Under the pieces are notes generated by a model. The model searched no databases, was not told the DNA's origin, and was given only the letters and a program-made list of their open reading frames with translations. Position numbers and translations under genes: made by a program. Shown piece after piece: positions 17,873 to 26,108 of a DNA stretch of 46,148 bases. Within the stretch, counting starts at the first letter, position 1. Each line of letters starts with the position of its first letter. The stretch spans positions 1-46,148 of the forward strand of contig NJBK01000020.1 of NCBI GenBank assembly GCA_005223035.1, written 5' to 3'. The DNA is from Chloroflexi bacterium B3_Chlor. Lineage in GTDB: Bacteria > Chloroflexota > Anaerolineae > UBA7937 > B3-Chlor.

Positions 17873-18268
17873 CTACGGCGTTTGTTTCCTGCCGATCAAC
17901 TTGGATATGAGAAACAGTGCCAGAGCCGCACCCGAGAGGTCAAAAGCGAGGTCCAAGGGCTGGCCGGTCCGGCCGGGGACGAAAAGCTGGTGCACTTCGT
18001 CGGAGAAGGCATACAGACCACTGAGAATCAGGGCATATGGGAAGACGCGTTCCGAGGACTGGTGGCCGTCTCTCGGCCAAGCCCACCACACAAGCGCAGC
18101 CAGGATACTGTACTCGCCCATGTGTCCCACTTTCTTCATAATAAGGTCTATCACACCTTCAGGGTGATGGGGCAAGTCCGGCTGAGCCGACAGGTAGAAG
18201 ATGAGCCCCATCCAGACAAGAACAGGTACCCACCTACATAGTTTCCCCAGCGTCCAGCCTGTCCTCAC
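17873..18268 (-). CDS. VanZ-like membrane protein
   Basis: A 131-residue protein of the VanZ superfamily, named after the teicoplanin resistance accessory protein; most members have unknown envelope roles. Family marks are VWMGLIFYLSAQPDLP, KVGHMGEYSILAALVWWA, and FSDEVHQLFVPGRTGQPLDLAFDLSGA with the conserved DE-H-Q-x-G-R pattern. Four membrane helices are visible. The frame opens at a TTG (18313), but the GTG at 18268, with GGAGAGG about 10 bases upstream, gives the family's usual N-terminus and a shorter overlap (35 bases) with the preceding glycosyltransferase. Confidence 0.87.
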   Translation of the reverse strand: MRTGWTLGKLCRWVPVLVWMGLIFYLSAQPDLPHHPEGVIDLIMKKVGHMGEYSILAALVWWAWPRDGHQSSERVFPYALILSGLYAFSDEVHQLFVPGRTGQPLDLAFDLSGAALALFLISKLIGRKQTP

Positions 18269-19454
18269 CCGTGTAAGCCCTCTCCACCACAGAGGCCAAC
18301 CTTGGCCATCCAAACTCCCGCGTTATGCGTCGCCTCGCCTCCATGCCCAACTTGGCTCTGAGCTTCTCATCTCGAAGCAAACGGATCACATCGCACGCAA
18401 AGGCTTGCACGCCGTTCGGGGGCACCAGATACCCGGACACCCCGTGCTCAAGGTACTCGCCGACTTGCCCGACATCGTGTGCCACTATCGCCAGCCCAGC
18501 CGCCATCAGATCCGCCACTTTGGCCGGACACCGGGCACGGTTCAATAGCGTATCGTCAAAGGGGCAGATAGCCACATCGGACGCAGCGAAGTACCCTGGA
18601 AGTTCCTCTGTCTGCCGCCAGCCCACGTAGGTCAGACGCGAAGCAAAGCCGGCCTCTTCCGCCAGGGCCAGGAAGTGTCCCTCTTCCGCGAACAGGCCAC
18701 GACCTACGACCAGCAGACGTGCCGACGGTGCCTCAGCCCACACGTGGCTCAAGATCTCGACCACCCGCCGTGGCTCGAACTCAAAGAATCTGGTGTACAG
18801 CAGCATCACTGGGTCCTCACCAAGCTGCCACTCGTCTCGAACCTTGTTTCCCTTGCTCATGCTCGGAACTTGAGACTCAGGGTCGGCACCGTTGGGCACG
18901 TAGTGCAGAACGCCCCTGTCAACTCCCAACGCCAGGGCCCGTTTCTCCAAGGTCTTGCTGGCTACGGTAAGCGCGTGGCAGTGGGTCATGCCCCACTTCT
19001 CCTGCCAGGCGAAGAAAGCCTTCTGGATCGCGGAGTAGGGTCCCAATTCGTTCCAGCCACCCCAGCCCTCCCAGTCATCGCTATCGAGAACCACTCGCAC
19101 TTTCGTCAGACGCAGCTTCGCCAAATGCCATACGACGGCTGCAGTCAGGCCAGAATAGGCCTTGGGCTTAAAGCAGTGGAAGACGTCGGGCTGCGCCTGC
19201 AACGCGCGTCTCACCAGACGCCAGGTAATGATGATCTCCTCCAGCAACGGAATGGATCGAGGCAAGACTATGTTGCAGATCCATACCCCGTCTTCTACCC
19301 ATTCCTGTCCGCTGTCTGCGGGGCAACCCCAAGGGGGCAGAACCATTGCGACGTCATGCCCATGAACCACCAGTGTTTTGGCTAACGGCAGTGCCCGCCT
19401 TGCCATCGTACCCTGTGGTCGCAACCCGAAGGGACCAACCATCACAACCTTCAT
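18234..19454 (-). CDS. GT4 family glycosyltransferase
   Basis: A 406-residue GT-B glycosyltransferase, not closely similar to the one at 14.5 kb. The N-terminal domain (MKVVMVGPFGLRPQGTMARR, AKTLVVHGHDVAMV) has the Gly-rich turn of GT4 acceptors, and VVLDSDDWEGWGGWNE is an unusual Trp-rich loop. The donor domain has HYVPNGADPES, LLYTRFFEFEPRRVVEIL, VGWRQTEELPGYFAASDV and KVADLMAAGLAIVAHDVGQ. The second Glu of the E-x7-E motif is not obvious; CPAKVADLMAAG occupies that place. It is the first gene of the glycan group. The substrate is unknown. Confidence 0.9.
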   Translation of the reverse strand: MKVVMVGPFGLRPQGTMARRALPLAKTLVVHGHDVAMVLPPWGCPADSGQEWVEDGVWICNIVLPRSIPLLEEIIITWRLVRRALQAQPDVFHCFKPKAYSGLTAAVVWHLAKLRLTKVRVVLDSDDWEGWGGWNELGPYSAIQKAFFAWQEKWGMTHCHALTVASKTLEKRALALGVDRGVLHYVPNGADPESQVPSMSKGNKVRDEWQLGEDPVMLLYTRFFEFEPRRVVEILSHVWAEAPSARLLVVGRGLFAEEGHFLALAEEAGFASRLTYVGWRQTEELPGYFAASDVAICPFDDTLLNRARCPAKVADLMAAGLAIVAHDVGQVGEYLEHGVSGYLVPPNGVQAFACDVIRLLRDEKLRAKLGMEARRRITREFGWPRLASVVERAYTGEDRLDAGETM

Positions 19455-19610
19455 GGCCGAAAACCATCTCTTATCACTTGGCGAAAGAAGGCGTGCATCC
19501 GCTTGAAGGAGCCGTGCACCTTGCCAGCCTCGGGTCCCACGACCGCCCGGGGCTCACCCCGGACCCATAAGAACGACATCAAGCGCCCAGGCCCACTGGC
19601 ATGTAGGAAG

Positions 19611-21116
19611 CTAAAGGTTGTAGATTTCTTCAAACTTCTCGCGCAGGTAGCGGAGGTACGGCCGCGCTGTGAGTCCGCTCCCAGTAACGGCGCTCAGCAA
19701 TTCGACCGGTTCGAACTTCGCACCGTGCCTGTGTAGGTGCTCCCGCAGCCAGCCCAGCAGGTCGCCGAATTCGCCTCGCTCGATCACGCGCTTCAGGTTG
19801 GGAATGTCGTCTTCGATCTTGGCCCACAACTGGCAGGCGATCAGATTGCCCAGCGCGTAGGTCGGGAAGTAGCCGATCATACCGCCCGACCAGTGCACGT
19901 CCTGCAGCACGCCTTCCGCATCGTCAGAAGGGACTAGCCCCAGGTATTCCTGAAACTTGGTGTTCCAGGCTTCCGGAAGCTCAGCCACGGCGACCGCCCC
20001 TTCCATCAACTCTATCTCCAGTTCAAAGCGAAGCATTATATGCAGATTGTAGGTTGCCTCGTCCGCGTCGACCCGGATCAAGGAACGCTCCACCTTGTTG
20101 ATCGCCCGGTAGAACGACTCCAGGTCAACCTCGCCCAACTTGCCCGGAAAGACCTCCTGAAGCCGCGGGTAAAAGGCCACCCAGAAAGTGCGGCTGCGGC
20201 CGACCAGGTTCTCCCACATGCGGGACTGCGACTCGTGGATCGCCATCGAGGAAGCATCGCCCAGGGGGGTCCGATCGAAGTCTGGGTTCACGCCCTGCTC
20301 GTACATGGCGTGGCCTGCCTCGTGCATCGTGCCGAAGAGCGCCGTATTGAGGAAGTTCGGATCGAAGCGAGTGGTGATCCGCACATCCCCCGTCCCGAAG
20401 CCCACCGTGAAAGGGTGGACCGACTTATCCTGGCGGCCGCGGTCGAAGTCATAGCCAATCGCCGTGGCCACCTCCATTCCAAAATCCCACTGCTTCTGCT
20501 CGTCGAAGCGCTGGCGCACGGGCGAGTCGTCCACAGGTGCGCCACGCTCCGCGATGGCTTGCACCAACTCGATCTGCTGCGGGCGCAACTCGTCGAAGAC
20601 TGCCTTCACCTCCGCAGTCTTCATCCCCGGCTCGAAATCGTCGAGAAGCGGATCGTAGATGTGGTCGTAAGGAGCGAAGAAGTCAACATACCGACGTCTC
20701 AGTTCGACGATTCTCTCCAAATGCGGCTGGAACCGGGAGAAGTCGGCTTCGGCACGCGCTTTCTCCCAGACCTGATGAGCCAGGGCGGTGATGCGGCTGA
20801 ATTCGCCCACCCATTCAGGCGGCACTTTGCGTGCCTTGTCGAAATCGCGTCGAGTCTTACGCACCAAGCGCACCTGGTCAGAATCGGGGTCCAAACCAGC
20901 TATCTCTGATTCGGCCGCTTCCAGGGACTCGCCCATCTCGTCTCTGACGAACCTCTCGTGGGCCAGTCGGCTGAGAGTAGAAAGTTGCATCGCACGTCCC
21001 GGTGCGCCACCTGACGGCATATAGGTCTGCTGGTCCCAACCCAGCACGCCCGAAGCGGCTCCCAGATCGGCCACGACGCCAAGGTGCCCACGGAGTTCGT
21101 CCAATCTCTTTCCCAT
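19611..21116 (-). CDS. Carboxypeptidase Taq, M32 family metallopeptidase
   Basis: A 501-residue zinc carboxypeptidase, the normal length for M32 (Thermus aquaticus carboxypeptidase family). HEAGH (265-269) supplies two metal ligands and the catalytic Glu. A downstream Glu in SMAIHESQSRMWEN is the third ligand. Also seen are GVLGWDQQTYMP at the N-terminus, VHPFTVGFGTGDVRITTR, DEATYNLHIMLRFELE and WSGGMIGYFPTYALGN, all M32 signatures. The enzyme trims C-terminal residues from peptides in the cytosol. ATG at 21116. The 238-base gap upstream to the glmS end holds two modest stem-loops (around 21275 and 21340) but no T-rich terminator. Confidence 0.95.
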   Translation of the reverse strand: MGKRLDELRGHLGVVADLGAASGVLGWDQQTYMPSGGAPGRAMQLSTLSRLAHERFVRDEMGESLEAAESEIAGLDPDSDQVRLVRKTRRDFDKARKVPPEWVGEFSRITALAHQVWEKARAEADFSRFQPHLERIVELRRRYVDFFAPYDHIYDPLLDDFEPGMKTAEVKAVFDELRPQQIELVQAIAERGAPVDDSPVRQRFDEQKQWDFGMEVATAIGYDFDRGRQDKSVHPFTVGFGTGDVRITTRFDPNFLNTALFGTMHEAGHAMYEQGVNPDFDRTPLGDASSMAIHESQSRMWENLVGRSRTFWVAFYPRLQEVFPGKLGEVDLESFYRAINKVERSLIRVDADEATYNLHIMLRFELEIELMEGAVAVAELPEAWNTKFQEYLGLVPSDDAEGVLQDVHWSGGMIGYFPTYALGNLIACQLWAKIEDDIPNLKRVIERGEFGDLLGWLREHLHRHGAKFEPVELLSAVTGSGLTARPYLRYLREKFEEIYNL

Positions 21117-21354
21117 CGATCCTACCTATCTCAAGAATGGTGATCTCAAGCCAAGAGCGCACCGATCAGGCGTGCCGTGCCCTGGTGCCGCATCACCATG
21201 GGCGCAGGCACACGGATGCCCTTAGCTAGCAAGTGTCGACCACATCCACGAGGAGGCCACCACCCGAGTGGTCGAGTCCGGCCTATAATCAGTCTGAGGC
21301 AGGGCACAAGGGATGAATCCGGTGGCCATCAGCCTCCCTGCTGGCGAAGGGTGG

Positions 21355-23202
21355 CTACTCAACCGTCACAGACTTCGCCAGGTTGCGGGGTTGATCCACA
21401 TCGCAACCCCGCTCTATCGCCACATGGTAAGCGAAGAACTGCAGCGGGATGATTGCCAACACTGGAGTCAAGGCCTCCAGCGTCGGCGGGATGTAGAACA
21501 CCTCTTCAGCGAGCGCCTGTATCTCCTCGTCCCCCTCGGTTGCCACGGCCAGCACCTGAGCCCGTCGCGCCCGCACCTCCTGAATGTTACTGACGACCTT
21601 CTCATACGTGTCGCTCTGGGGAACGATGGCGAACACTACCGCTTCTTCGTCCAGCATGGCGATTGGCCCATGCTTGAGTTCCCCCGCTGGATATCCCTCG
21701 GCGTGGACGTAGCTTATCTCTTTAAGCTTCAGCGCCCCTTCCAACGCCGTTGGATAGCCCAAGTTCCGCCCAATAAAGAAGAAGGTTCGCCGATGTCCGT
21801 ATTGCCTGGCAACCTCCTTGAGGACATCTTCGTCCTTCAGAACCAGCTCCACCTTCGCCGGCAACTGACGCAACTCTTCCACCACCTCGGCTACCTCGGC
21901 TTCACAAAGTAGGCCTCGTCTCCGGCCCAGATCTAGTGCCATAAGACATAACAGGACCAGCTCGGTGGTGTAGGTCTTGGTGGCTACCACGCAAATCTCG
22001 GGCCCGGCTTGGAAATAGATGGTCGCATCAGCCCCCCTGGTGATGGAACTCCCCATCACGTTGGTCAAAGCGACGCTGGTGGCCCCCTTCTCCTGAGCCA
22101 GCCGCAAGCCTGCCAGAGTGTCCGCCGTCTCCCCCGACTGTGTGACGAGCACGACCAGGGTCCTCTCATCCACGATGGGGGCACCATAGCGGAATTCCGA
22201 CGCTACGGACACCTCCACCGGCAGCTGAGCCCACCTCTCTATGAGGAGCTTACCCACCAGACCCGCATAGGATGATGTACCGCAGGCCACGATACTGACT
22301 CTGTTCACCTCACTCAGGTCTAGATGGGCCCACTCAGACAAGCTGACTCGATTGCCGTCAAGGCGACCCCGCAGTGTGTTTTCGATTGCCTGAGGCTGCT
22401 CGTGCACCTCTTTGAGGTAGAAGTGAGGATAGCCCCCCTTTTCCGCCGACTCGAGATTCCAGGTGATTTGCAGCGGCTCGCGGTGCATTTCCTCCCCTTC
22501 CAAAGTGCGTATTGCCACGCCCTCTGGGGTCAGTACCGCGACCTCACCGTCGTCCATCACCATAGCCCTGCGGGTGTGCCGCATGATAGCCGGTATGTCG
22601 GAGGCCAAGTAGTTCTCTCCTTGTCCCAGGCCGATGATCAACGGGGAGAAGAGACGAGCCCCGACCAGGACTTGAGGCTCGTCGCGGCAGAAAGCGGCAA
22701 TGGCGTACGCTCCCCGCACCCTCTTCAGTCCACGCCTTACTGCTTCCGGGAGAATGGGCACTCCATACCCGTCTTTGGCCAGCGTGTCATACTCCTCCTC
22801 GAAAAGGTGAGCCAGCACCTCCGTGTCTGTCTGAGAGACGAATTTGTGACCACGAGCCAATAACCCTTCCCTCAGTGACGCGTAGTTCTCAACGATGCCA
22901 TTGTGAACGAGGACTATGCGCCGCTGGCAATCAGCGTGAGGATGGGCATTCACCTCATTGGGCAGACCGTGGGTTGCCCAGCGGGTATGACCCAGGCCCA
23001 GGAACCCTGGTGGGCCTCCGTCTTGCAGGGCTTCCAGTAGTTTTTTCAGCTTTCCCTCGGTCTTCTCTACCTCGATCTCGCCTGCAGGGTTCAGAACCGC
23101 GATGCCTGCCGAGTCGTACCCGCGATACTCCAAGCGTCGCAACCCATCCAGCAGGATGGGGATGGCAAATCGGGGGCCCACGTAACCGACGATGCCGCAC
23201 AC
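21355..23202 (-). CDS. glmS: Glutamine-fructose-6-phosphate aminotransferase (isomerizing) GlmS
   Basis: Makes glucosamine-6-phosphate from fructose-6-phosphate and glutamine, the first step to UDP-GlcNAc and peptidoglycan. At 615 residues it is full length. The N-terminal class II amidotransferase starts with Cys2 (CGIVGYVG) and has GHTRWATHG and NGIVENY. Two SIS domains follow, with ACGTSSYAGL, TQSGETADTLAGLRLAQEKG, ELKHGPIAMLDE and the C-terminal DQPRNLAKSVTVE. It starts with GTG at 23202 with GGGAGGTGA just upstream. It lies 21 bases after the GTPase-SIS gene; the glmS ribozyme sits before that gene, not directly before glmS, so both genes share the ribozyme-controlled mRNA. Confidence 0.97.
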   Translation of the reverse strand: MCGIVGYVGPRFAIPILLDGLRRLEYRGYDSAGIAVLNPAGEIEVEKTEGKLKKLLEALQDGGPPGFLGLGHTRWATHGLPNEVNAHPHADCQRRIVLVHNGIVENYASLREGLLARGHKFVSQTDTEVLAHLFEEEYDTLAKDGYGVPILPEAVRRGLKRVRGAYAIAAFCRDEPQVLVGARLFSPLIIGLGQGENYLASDIPAIMRHTRRAMVMDDGEVAVLTPEGVAIRTLEGEEMHREPLQITWNLESAEKGGYPHFYLKEVHEQPQAIENTLRGRLDGNRVSLSEWAHLDLSEVNRVSIVACGTSSYAGLVGKLLIERWAQLPVEVSVASEFRYGAPIVDERTLVVLVTQSGETADTLAGLRLAQEKGATSVALTNVMGSSITRGADATIYFQAGPEICVVATKTYTTELVLLCLMALDLGRRRGLLCEAEVAEVVEELRQLPAKVELVLKDEDVLKEVARQYGHRRTFFFIGRNLGYPTALEGALKLKEISYVHAEGYPAGELKHGPIAMLDEEAVVFAIVPQSDTYEKVVSNIQEVRARRAQVLAVATEGDEEIQALAEEVFYIPPTLEALTPVLAIIPLQFFAYHVAIERGCDVDQPRNLAKSVTVE

Positions 23203-23223
23203 TTCTACGTCACCTCCCGATCT

Positions 23224-24387
23224 CTACTTGATGCCCATCTTCTTGGTGGGCACCACTTCAGGCAACATGAAGCTCACCGAGTCATCAGCCGTCACGCCTC
23301 GCTCATCGGCAAGGGTCAACAGCAGCGCGTGGCCAATAGCCAAATGCGCCGCCTGAATCTTGCTCGACGAGGGGCCCTCCGGCTTGGCGTTGCTCTTGAT
23401 CACATGGTCAGCCGCTTGACCAAGGGGCGTATCTATGTTCTCGGTGATAGCTACGGTGATCCCGCCTCTCTGGCTGGCCCGCTCCAGGGCGTCATACACG
23501 AAACCAGTGCCACCACTGGCCGAGATACCGATCATCACGTCGCCCTCATTGATGACCATGGTCATGTACTTGGACAGACCCATCTCCTCCTCGCCGGCGC
23601 CCTTGGCAAAGCTGACCGGTTGCATGTCACCCAAGTTGTTGGTGAAGACCATGGTGGGGACACCGGTCTCCAGCCCCTGTCCAGCCATCTCCATAGCCAC
23701 CAGGGCACTTGCTCCAGCTCCGGTGACGACGATCTTGTTCCCAGCCTCGATACGGTCTCGGAGCACGCCAACCACAGCCTCTATGCTGGGCACGGCGATC
23801 TCCAGGGTGGCCAGAATGCCCTCGGCATCCTGACGCAAGATGCGGGCGATTTTCTCCTGAGTGGTCTCACAGTCTGAGAGGTCCACGCTGACCATGAGAG
23901 GTTTGCTCACATCAATGATCTGACCCACCGTGTCAATCAGGACGTAGTCGTCGTAGTCATAGGCGGTGAATTCGAGAGTGGTGCCCGGCAGGTTCCCTAT
24001 GGCAAGGTCCAATCCCGTGAGGTTGCTGATGAGACTAGTCTTACCACTGTTGAAGACTCCCAACACGGCGACTCGAGCCTTTGGAGCGAAGGTCTCTGCG
24101 ATCTGCGCCCTTATTTCGTCCATCCCTTCCATGGTGAGCATGGAGGCAGCGATGAGACTCAGACTCAGCCCCAGCTCCTCTTCCACCTTGGCGCACCTAG
24201 CACCATCCACCAGGTCCATCTTGTTGGCCACAGCAAAAAAAGGTATCCCCACCTCTTCGATGGCTTCTAGAAAGACCTTCATGGTGTTCACCTGAGGGTC
24301 CACCATGTTCACCATGAGGATTGCCCCCTGGGGTTCGAAGGCCTCGAAAGGGGTGGAGATCTTCTTCAATACTCTCTTGGTATGCAC
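23224..24387 (-). CDS. Circularly permuted GTPase fused to a GmhA/DiaA-like SIS domain
   Basis: A 387-residue protein with no family name I can give. Residues 18-165 read as a GTPase in permuted order. A beta4-like strand (GAILMVNMVD) comes first, then G4 NKMD (55-58) and G5-like AAS (80-82), then the P-loop GVFNSGKTS (110-118), G2 Thr in LPGTT (133-137) and G3 DTVGQ (152-156). Residues about 200-365 form a SIS phosphosugar domain: VVTGAGASALVAMEMAG, VMIGISASGGTGFV, VAITEN, and a C-terminal SKIQAAHLAIGH resembling the R-I-Q-E-x-H helix of GmhA/DiaA (His348 kept, Glu changed to Ala). The GTG at 24387 has AGGAGG 7 bases upstream. The glmS ribozyme lies in its leader and glmS follows, suggesting a role in amino-sugar metabolism (inference). 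Confidence 0.85.
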   Translation of the reverse strand: MHTKRVLKKISTPFEAFEPQGAILMVNMVDPQVNTMKVFLEAIEEVGIPFFAVANKMDLVDGARCAKVEEELGLSLSLIAASMLTMEGMDEIRAQIAETFAPKARVAVLGVFNSGKTSLISNLTGLDLAIGNLPGTTLEFTAYDYDDYVLIDTVGQIIDVSKPLMVSVDLSDCETTQEKIARILRQDAEGILATLEIAVPSIEAVVGVLRDRIEAGNKIVVTGAGASALVAMEMAGQGLETGVPTMVFTNNLGDMQPVSFAKGAGEEEMGLSKYMTMVINEGDVMIGISASGGTGFVYDALERASQRGGITVAITENIDTPLGQAADHVIKSNAKPEGPSSSKIQAAHLAIGHALLLTLADERGVTADDSVSFMLPEVVPTKKMGIK

Positions 24388-24497
24388 TTGTATCCCTCCT
24401 GTCATAGAACAGCCAAGCCGCTTCCTTGACAAAAGCTTGGGTATCGAGTTGCATCGAACCAGCGCTGCAGGTCGGCACGCGCTGTGCCATTGCTACT

Positions 24498-24714
24498 AAA
24501 CTCCCTTTGTCCCAGCGGTCACCCGCAGGTTTTGGAGAAGCCTTTCATCTCAGGAGGGGAAGACCAGGAACGTAGCCACTCCTGGGGGGCGTCCGCCGAT
24601 CTCTCGATTTTCCCGTTCCACCACCGGCGATTGGCCGTGAAGAAAACGGTTAGCCCCGCCTCGCGTTGGGGAACCCCCACCTCGTCAACTGGAAACCTCC
24701 AGCCCAGGCGCTAT
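24498..24714 (-). ncRNA. glmS ribozyme (glucosamine-6-phosphate-activated self-cleaving riboswitch)
   Basis: Read on the minus strand, the leader matches the glmS ribozyme piece by piece. The cleavage site A|GCGCC falls between 24712 and 24711. P1 is CUGGA/UCCAG. GUUGACGAGG follows, then a P2 5' strand GUGGGGG pairing with GCCCCCC in place of the B. subtilis GGAGG/CCUCC (compensatory change). Next come AUCGA and CGGCGGACGCC, P3 CCAGGA/UCCUGG, and P4 GCGG-GUGA-CCGC with its GUGA loop and trailing GGACAAAG. About 60 bases are inserted between the P2 5' strand and AUCGA and fold into two or three extra hairpins. Cleavage should lower expression of the GTPase-SIS gene and glmS when GlcN6P is plentiful. 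Confidence 0.93.
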
Positions 24715-24776
24715 CTTCCCTTTTCTGGCTGTGATTCTCCCTACATAGGTCACACCTCCCCTTGAATAGATGCCCT

Positions 24777-24805
24777 ATTGTATCAGCACACGGACCATCC
24801 CGCAA
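24777..24805 (-). promoter_or_regulatory. Promoter of the ribozyme / GTPase-SIS / glmS operon
   Basis: Minus strand: TTGCGG (24805-24800), 17-base spacer, TACAAT (24782-24777). Transcription near 24770 would give about 57 bases before the ribozyme cleavage site. It starts just after the stop codon of the DUF512 gene, so this operon is independent of the upstream one. Confidence 0.7.
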
Positions 24806-24807
24806 GT

Positions 24808-26085
24808 CTAGGGCGTGATCCCGAATTGATTCACCATGTCCCGGATAGTACCGGGGATGGTTACTGTCACGCCTAGACGGGTCTCTATGTCTCCCACAGT
24901 AAGATCGTCAAGAGTCACGCTGCCCGCGGCGTCGAACATGACCCGGGGCAGGAACACAACATCTCCTAGACTGCGATTCCCGAGAGTGGCGACCACATCC
25001 CCACTAGTCAGCAACCCTGAAACCGTCACCGTTGGGCCGAAGAACTCGTTCTCGACAGGAAGCAAGATTATGTCAAGTGGAGACTCATACTTCAGTTCTC
25101 GAACGATCTGGCCCAACAGTGGCGCGATCAGTGTGCCGCAGACCAGAACGCCTCTCCCTCTTCGGAATGCAAGGCCTTCGGCCTTGATCTTCTCCCACTC
25201 CCCCAACAACTGCCTCACCAGGCCGATGCCGTTCTCCATCTGAGGAAAGCCATCGTATTCCCCTGCCGACGGGATAGGGAATCCTGCACGCAGGTATAGC
25301 TCATCGGAGGGGTATATGAGAGCGACGCCAAACTGGCGCCGGTTCTCTGCCTGCCGGGGCATGATCTGCCGCATGATCGCCCGTTCCTCCTGGGCAGTGA
25401 GAAGACGAAAGCCAGCAGGGTGATACTTGGTCAGTCCCACTGGTACAACCCCAATGGAGCGTACCGCAGGATACAGTGCTGTCAGATGGTCCAGTGTCTG
25501 TTGTAGATAGGGACCGTCGTTGAGACCCGGTAGCACGACTATCTGGGTGTGCACCTCAATGCCAAGGTCCGCCAGACGCCTGAGTTGCGCTCGAACGTCG
25601 GGCAGACGCGGATTCCCAAAGATGCGGCGCCTCAACTCTAGTGCGGTGGCGTGAACGGAGATGTACAATGGACTGAGGTGTTGCTCGGCCACGCGTTCCC
25701 AGTCTTCCTCAGTCCAGTTGGAGAGTGTGATGAAGTTGCCGTGTAGAAAAGAGTAGCGATAGTCATCGTCTTTGATGTACAGAGTGCTTCTCAGCCCCGG
25801 AGGCATCTGATCGACAAAGCAATAGGCGCAACTGTTGTTACATCTGCGCACGCCATCGAAGACGTCATCTGTGAACTGAAGGCCGAACTCCTCGCCGTAT
25901 TCTCGTTGTACATGAAAAGCGAGCCGTTGGTCAGCTCGCTCTACCTCTACTCCTAACTCCTCGTCGGCGGCAAAGAAGTGGTAGTCAATGACATCACGCA
26001 AGATGTGGCCGTTGATGGAGATCAGCCGGTCACCCGGCTGGAGGCCCAGTCTGTCGGCCAGGCTCCCCTCTTCCACATGGGCCAC
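24808..26085 (-). CDS. DUF512 family radical-SAM protein with an N-terminal PDZ-like domain
   Basis: A 425-residue iron-sulfur protein of a family common in Clostridia, Chloroflexota and Cyanobacteria; its reaction is not known to me. Residues 1-45 are PDZ-like (VEEGSLADRLGLQPGDRLIS, INGH). A CX3CX2C cluster (C82, C86, C89; CNNSCAYCFVDQMP) binds the radical-SAM [4Fe-4S]. YRYSFLHGNFITLSN, YISVHATALELRRRIFGN and VVLPGLNDG follow, then the C-terminal DUF512 domain. The GTG at 26085 is the only reasonable in-frame start, although the PDZ core (NAGGLVAHV) begins a few residues earlier, so the start is uncertain. It lies 23 bases after plsC, at the end of the scpB operon. Confidence 0.88.
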   Translation of the reverse strand: MAHVEEGSLADRLGLQPGDRLISINGHILRDVIDYHFFAADEELGVEVERADQRLAFHVQREYGEEFGLQFTDDVFDGVRRCNNSCAYCFVDQMPPGLRSTLYIKDDDYRYSFLHGNFITLSNWTEEDWERVAEQHLSPLYISVHATALELRRRIFGNPRLPDVRAQLRRLADLGIEVHTQIVVLPGLNDGPYLQQTLDHLTALYPAVRSIGVVPVGLTKYHPAGFRLLTAQEERAIMRQIMPRQAENRRQFGVALIYPSDELYLRAGFPIPSAGEYDGFPQMENGIGLVRQLLGEWEKIKAEGLAFRRGRGVLVCGTLIAPLLGQIVRELKYESPLDIILLPVENEFFGPTVTVSGLLTSGDVVATLGNRSLGDVVFLPRVMFDAAGSVTLDDLTVGDIETRLGVTVTIPGTIRDMVNQFGITP

Positions 26086-26108
26086 TAGTCCGCCAGCATT
26101 CTTGCCCC

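Noticed and set aside
18269..18313. TTG start at 18313 for the VanZ-like gene
   Set aside because: It adds 15 residues not typical of the family and deepens the overlap with the glycosyltransferase; the GTG at 18268 has a better ribosome site.
19451..19633. 60-codon minus-strand frame between the carboxypeptidase and the glycosyltransferase
   Set aside because: It overlaps both neighbours, has no good ribosome site and its composition does not look like a protein. The 156-base gap appears non-coding.
21284..21289. TATAAT on the plus strand downstream of glmS
   Set aside because: There is no plus-strand gene downstream and no matching -35 box, so it is probably chance.
24197..24490. Minus-strand frame covering the ribozyme's 3' end and the start of the GTPase-SIS gene
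   Set aside because: It is in a different frame from the GTPase-SIS protein, overlaps a structured RNA and resembles no protein. It does not supply a missing N-terminal GTPase part.
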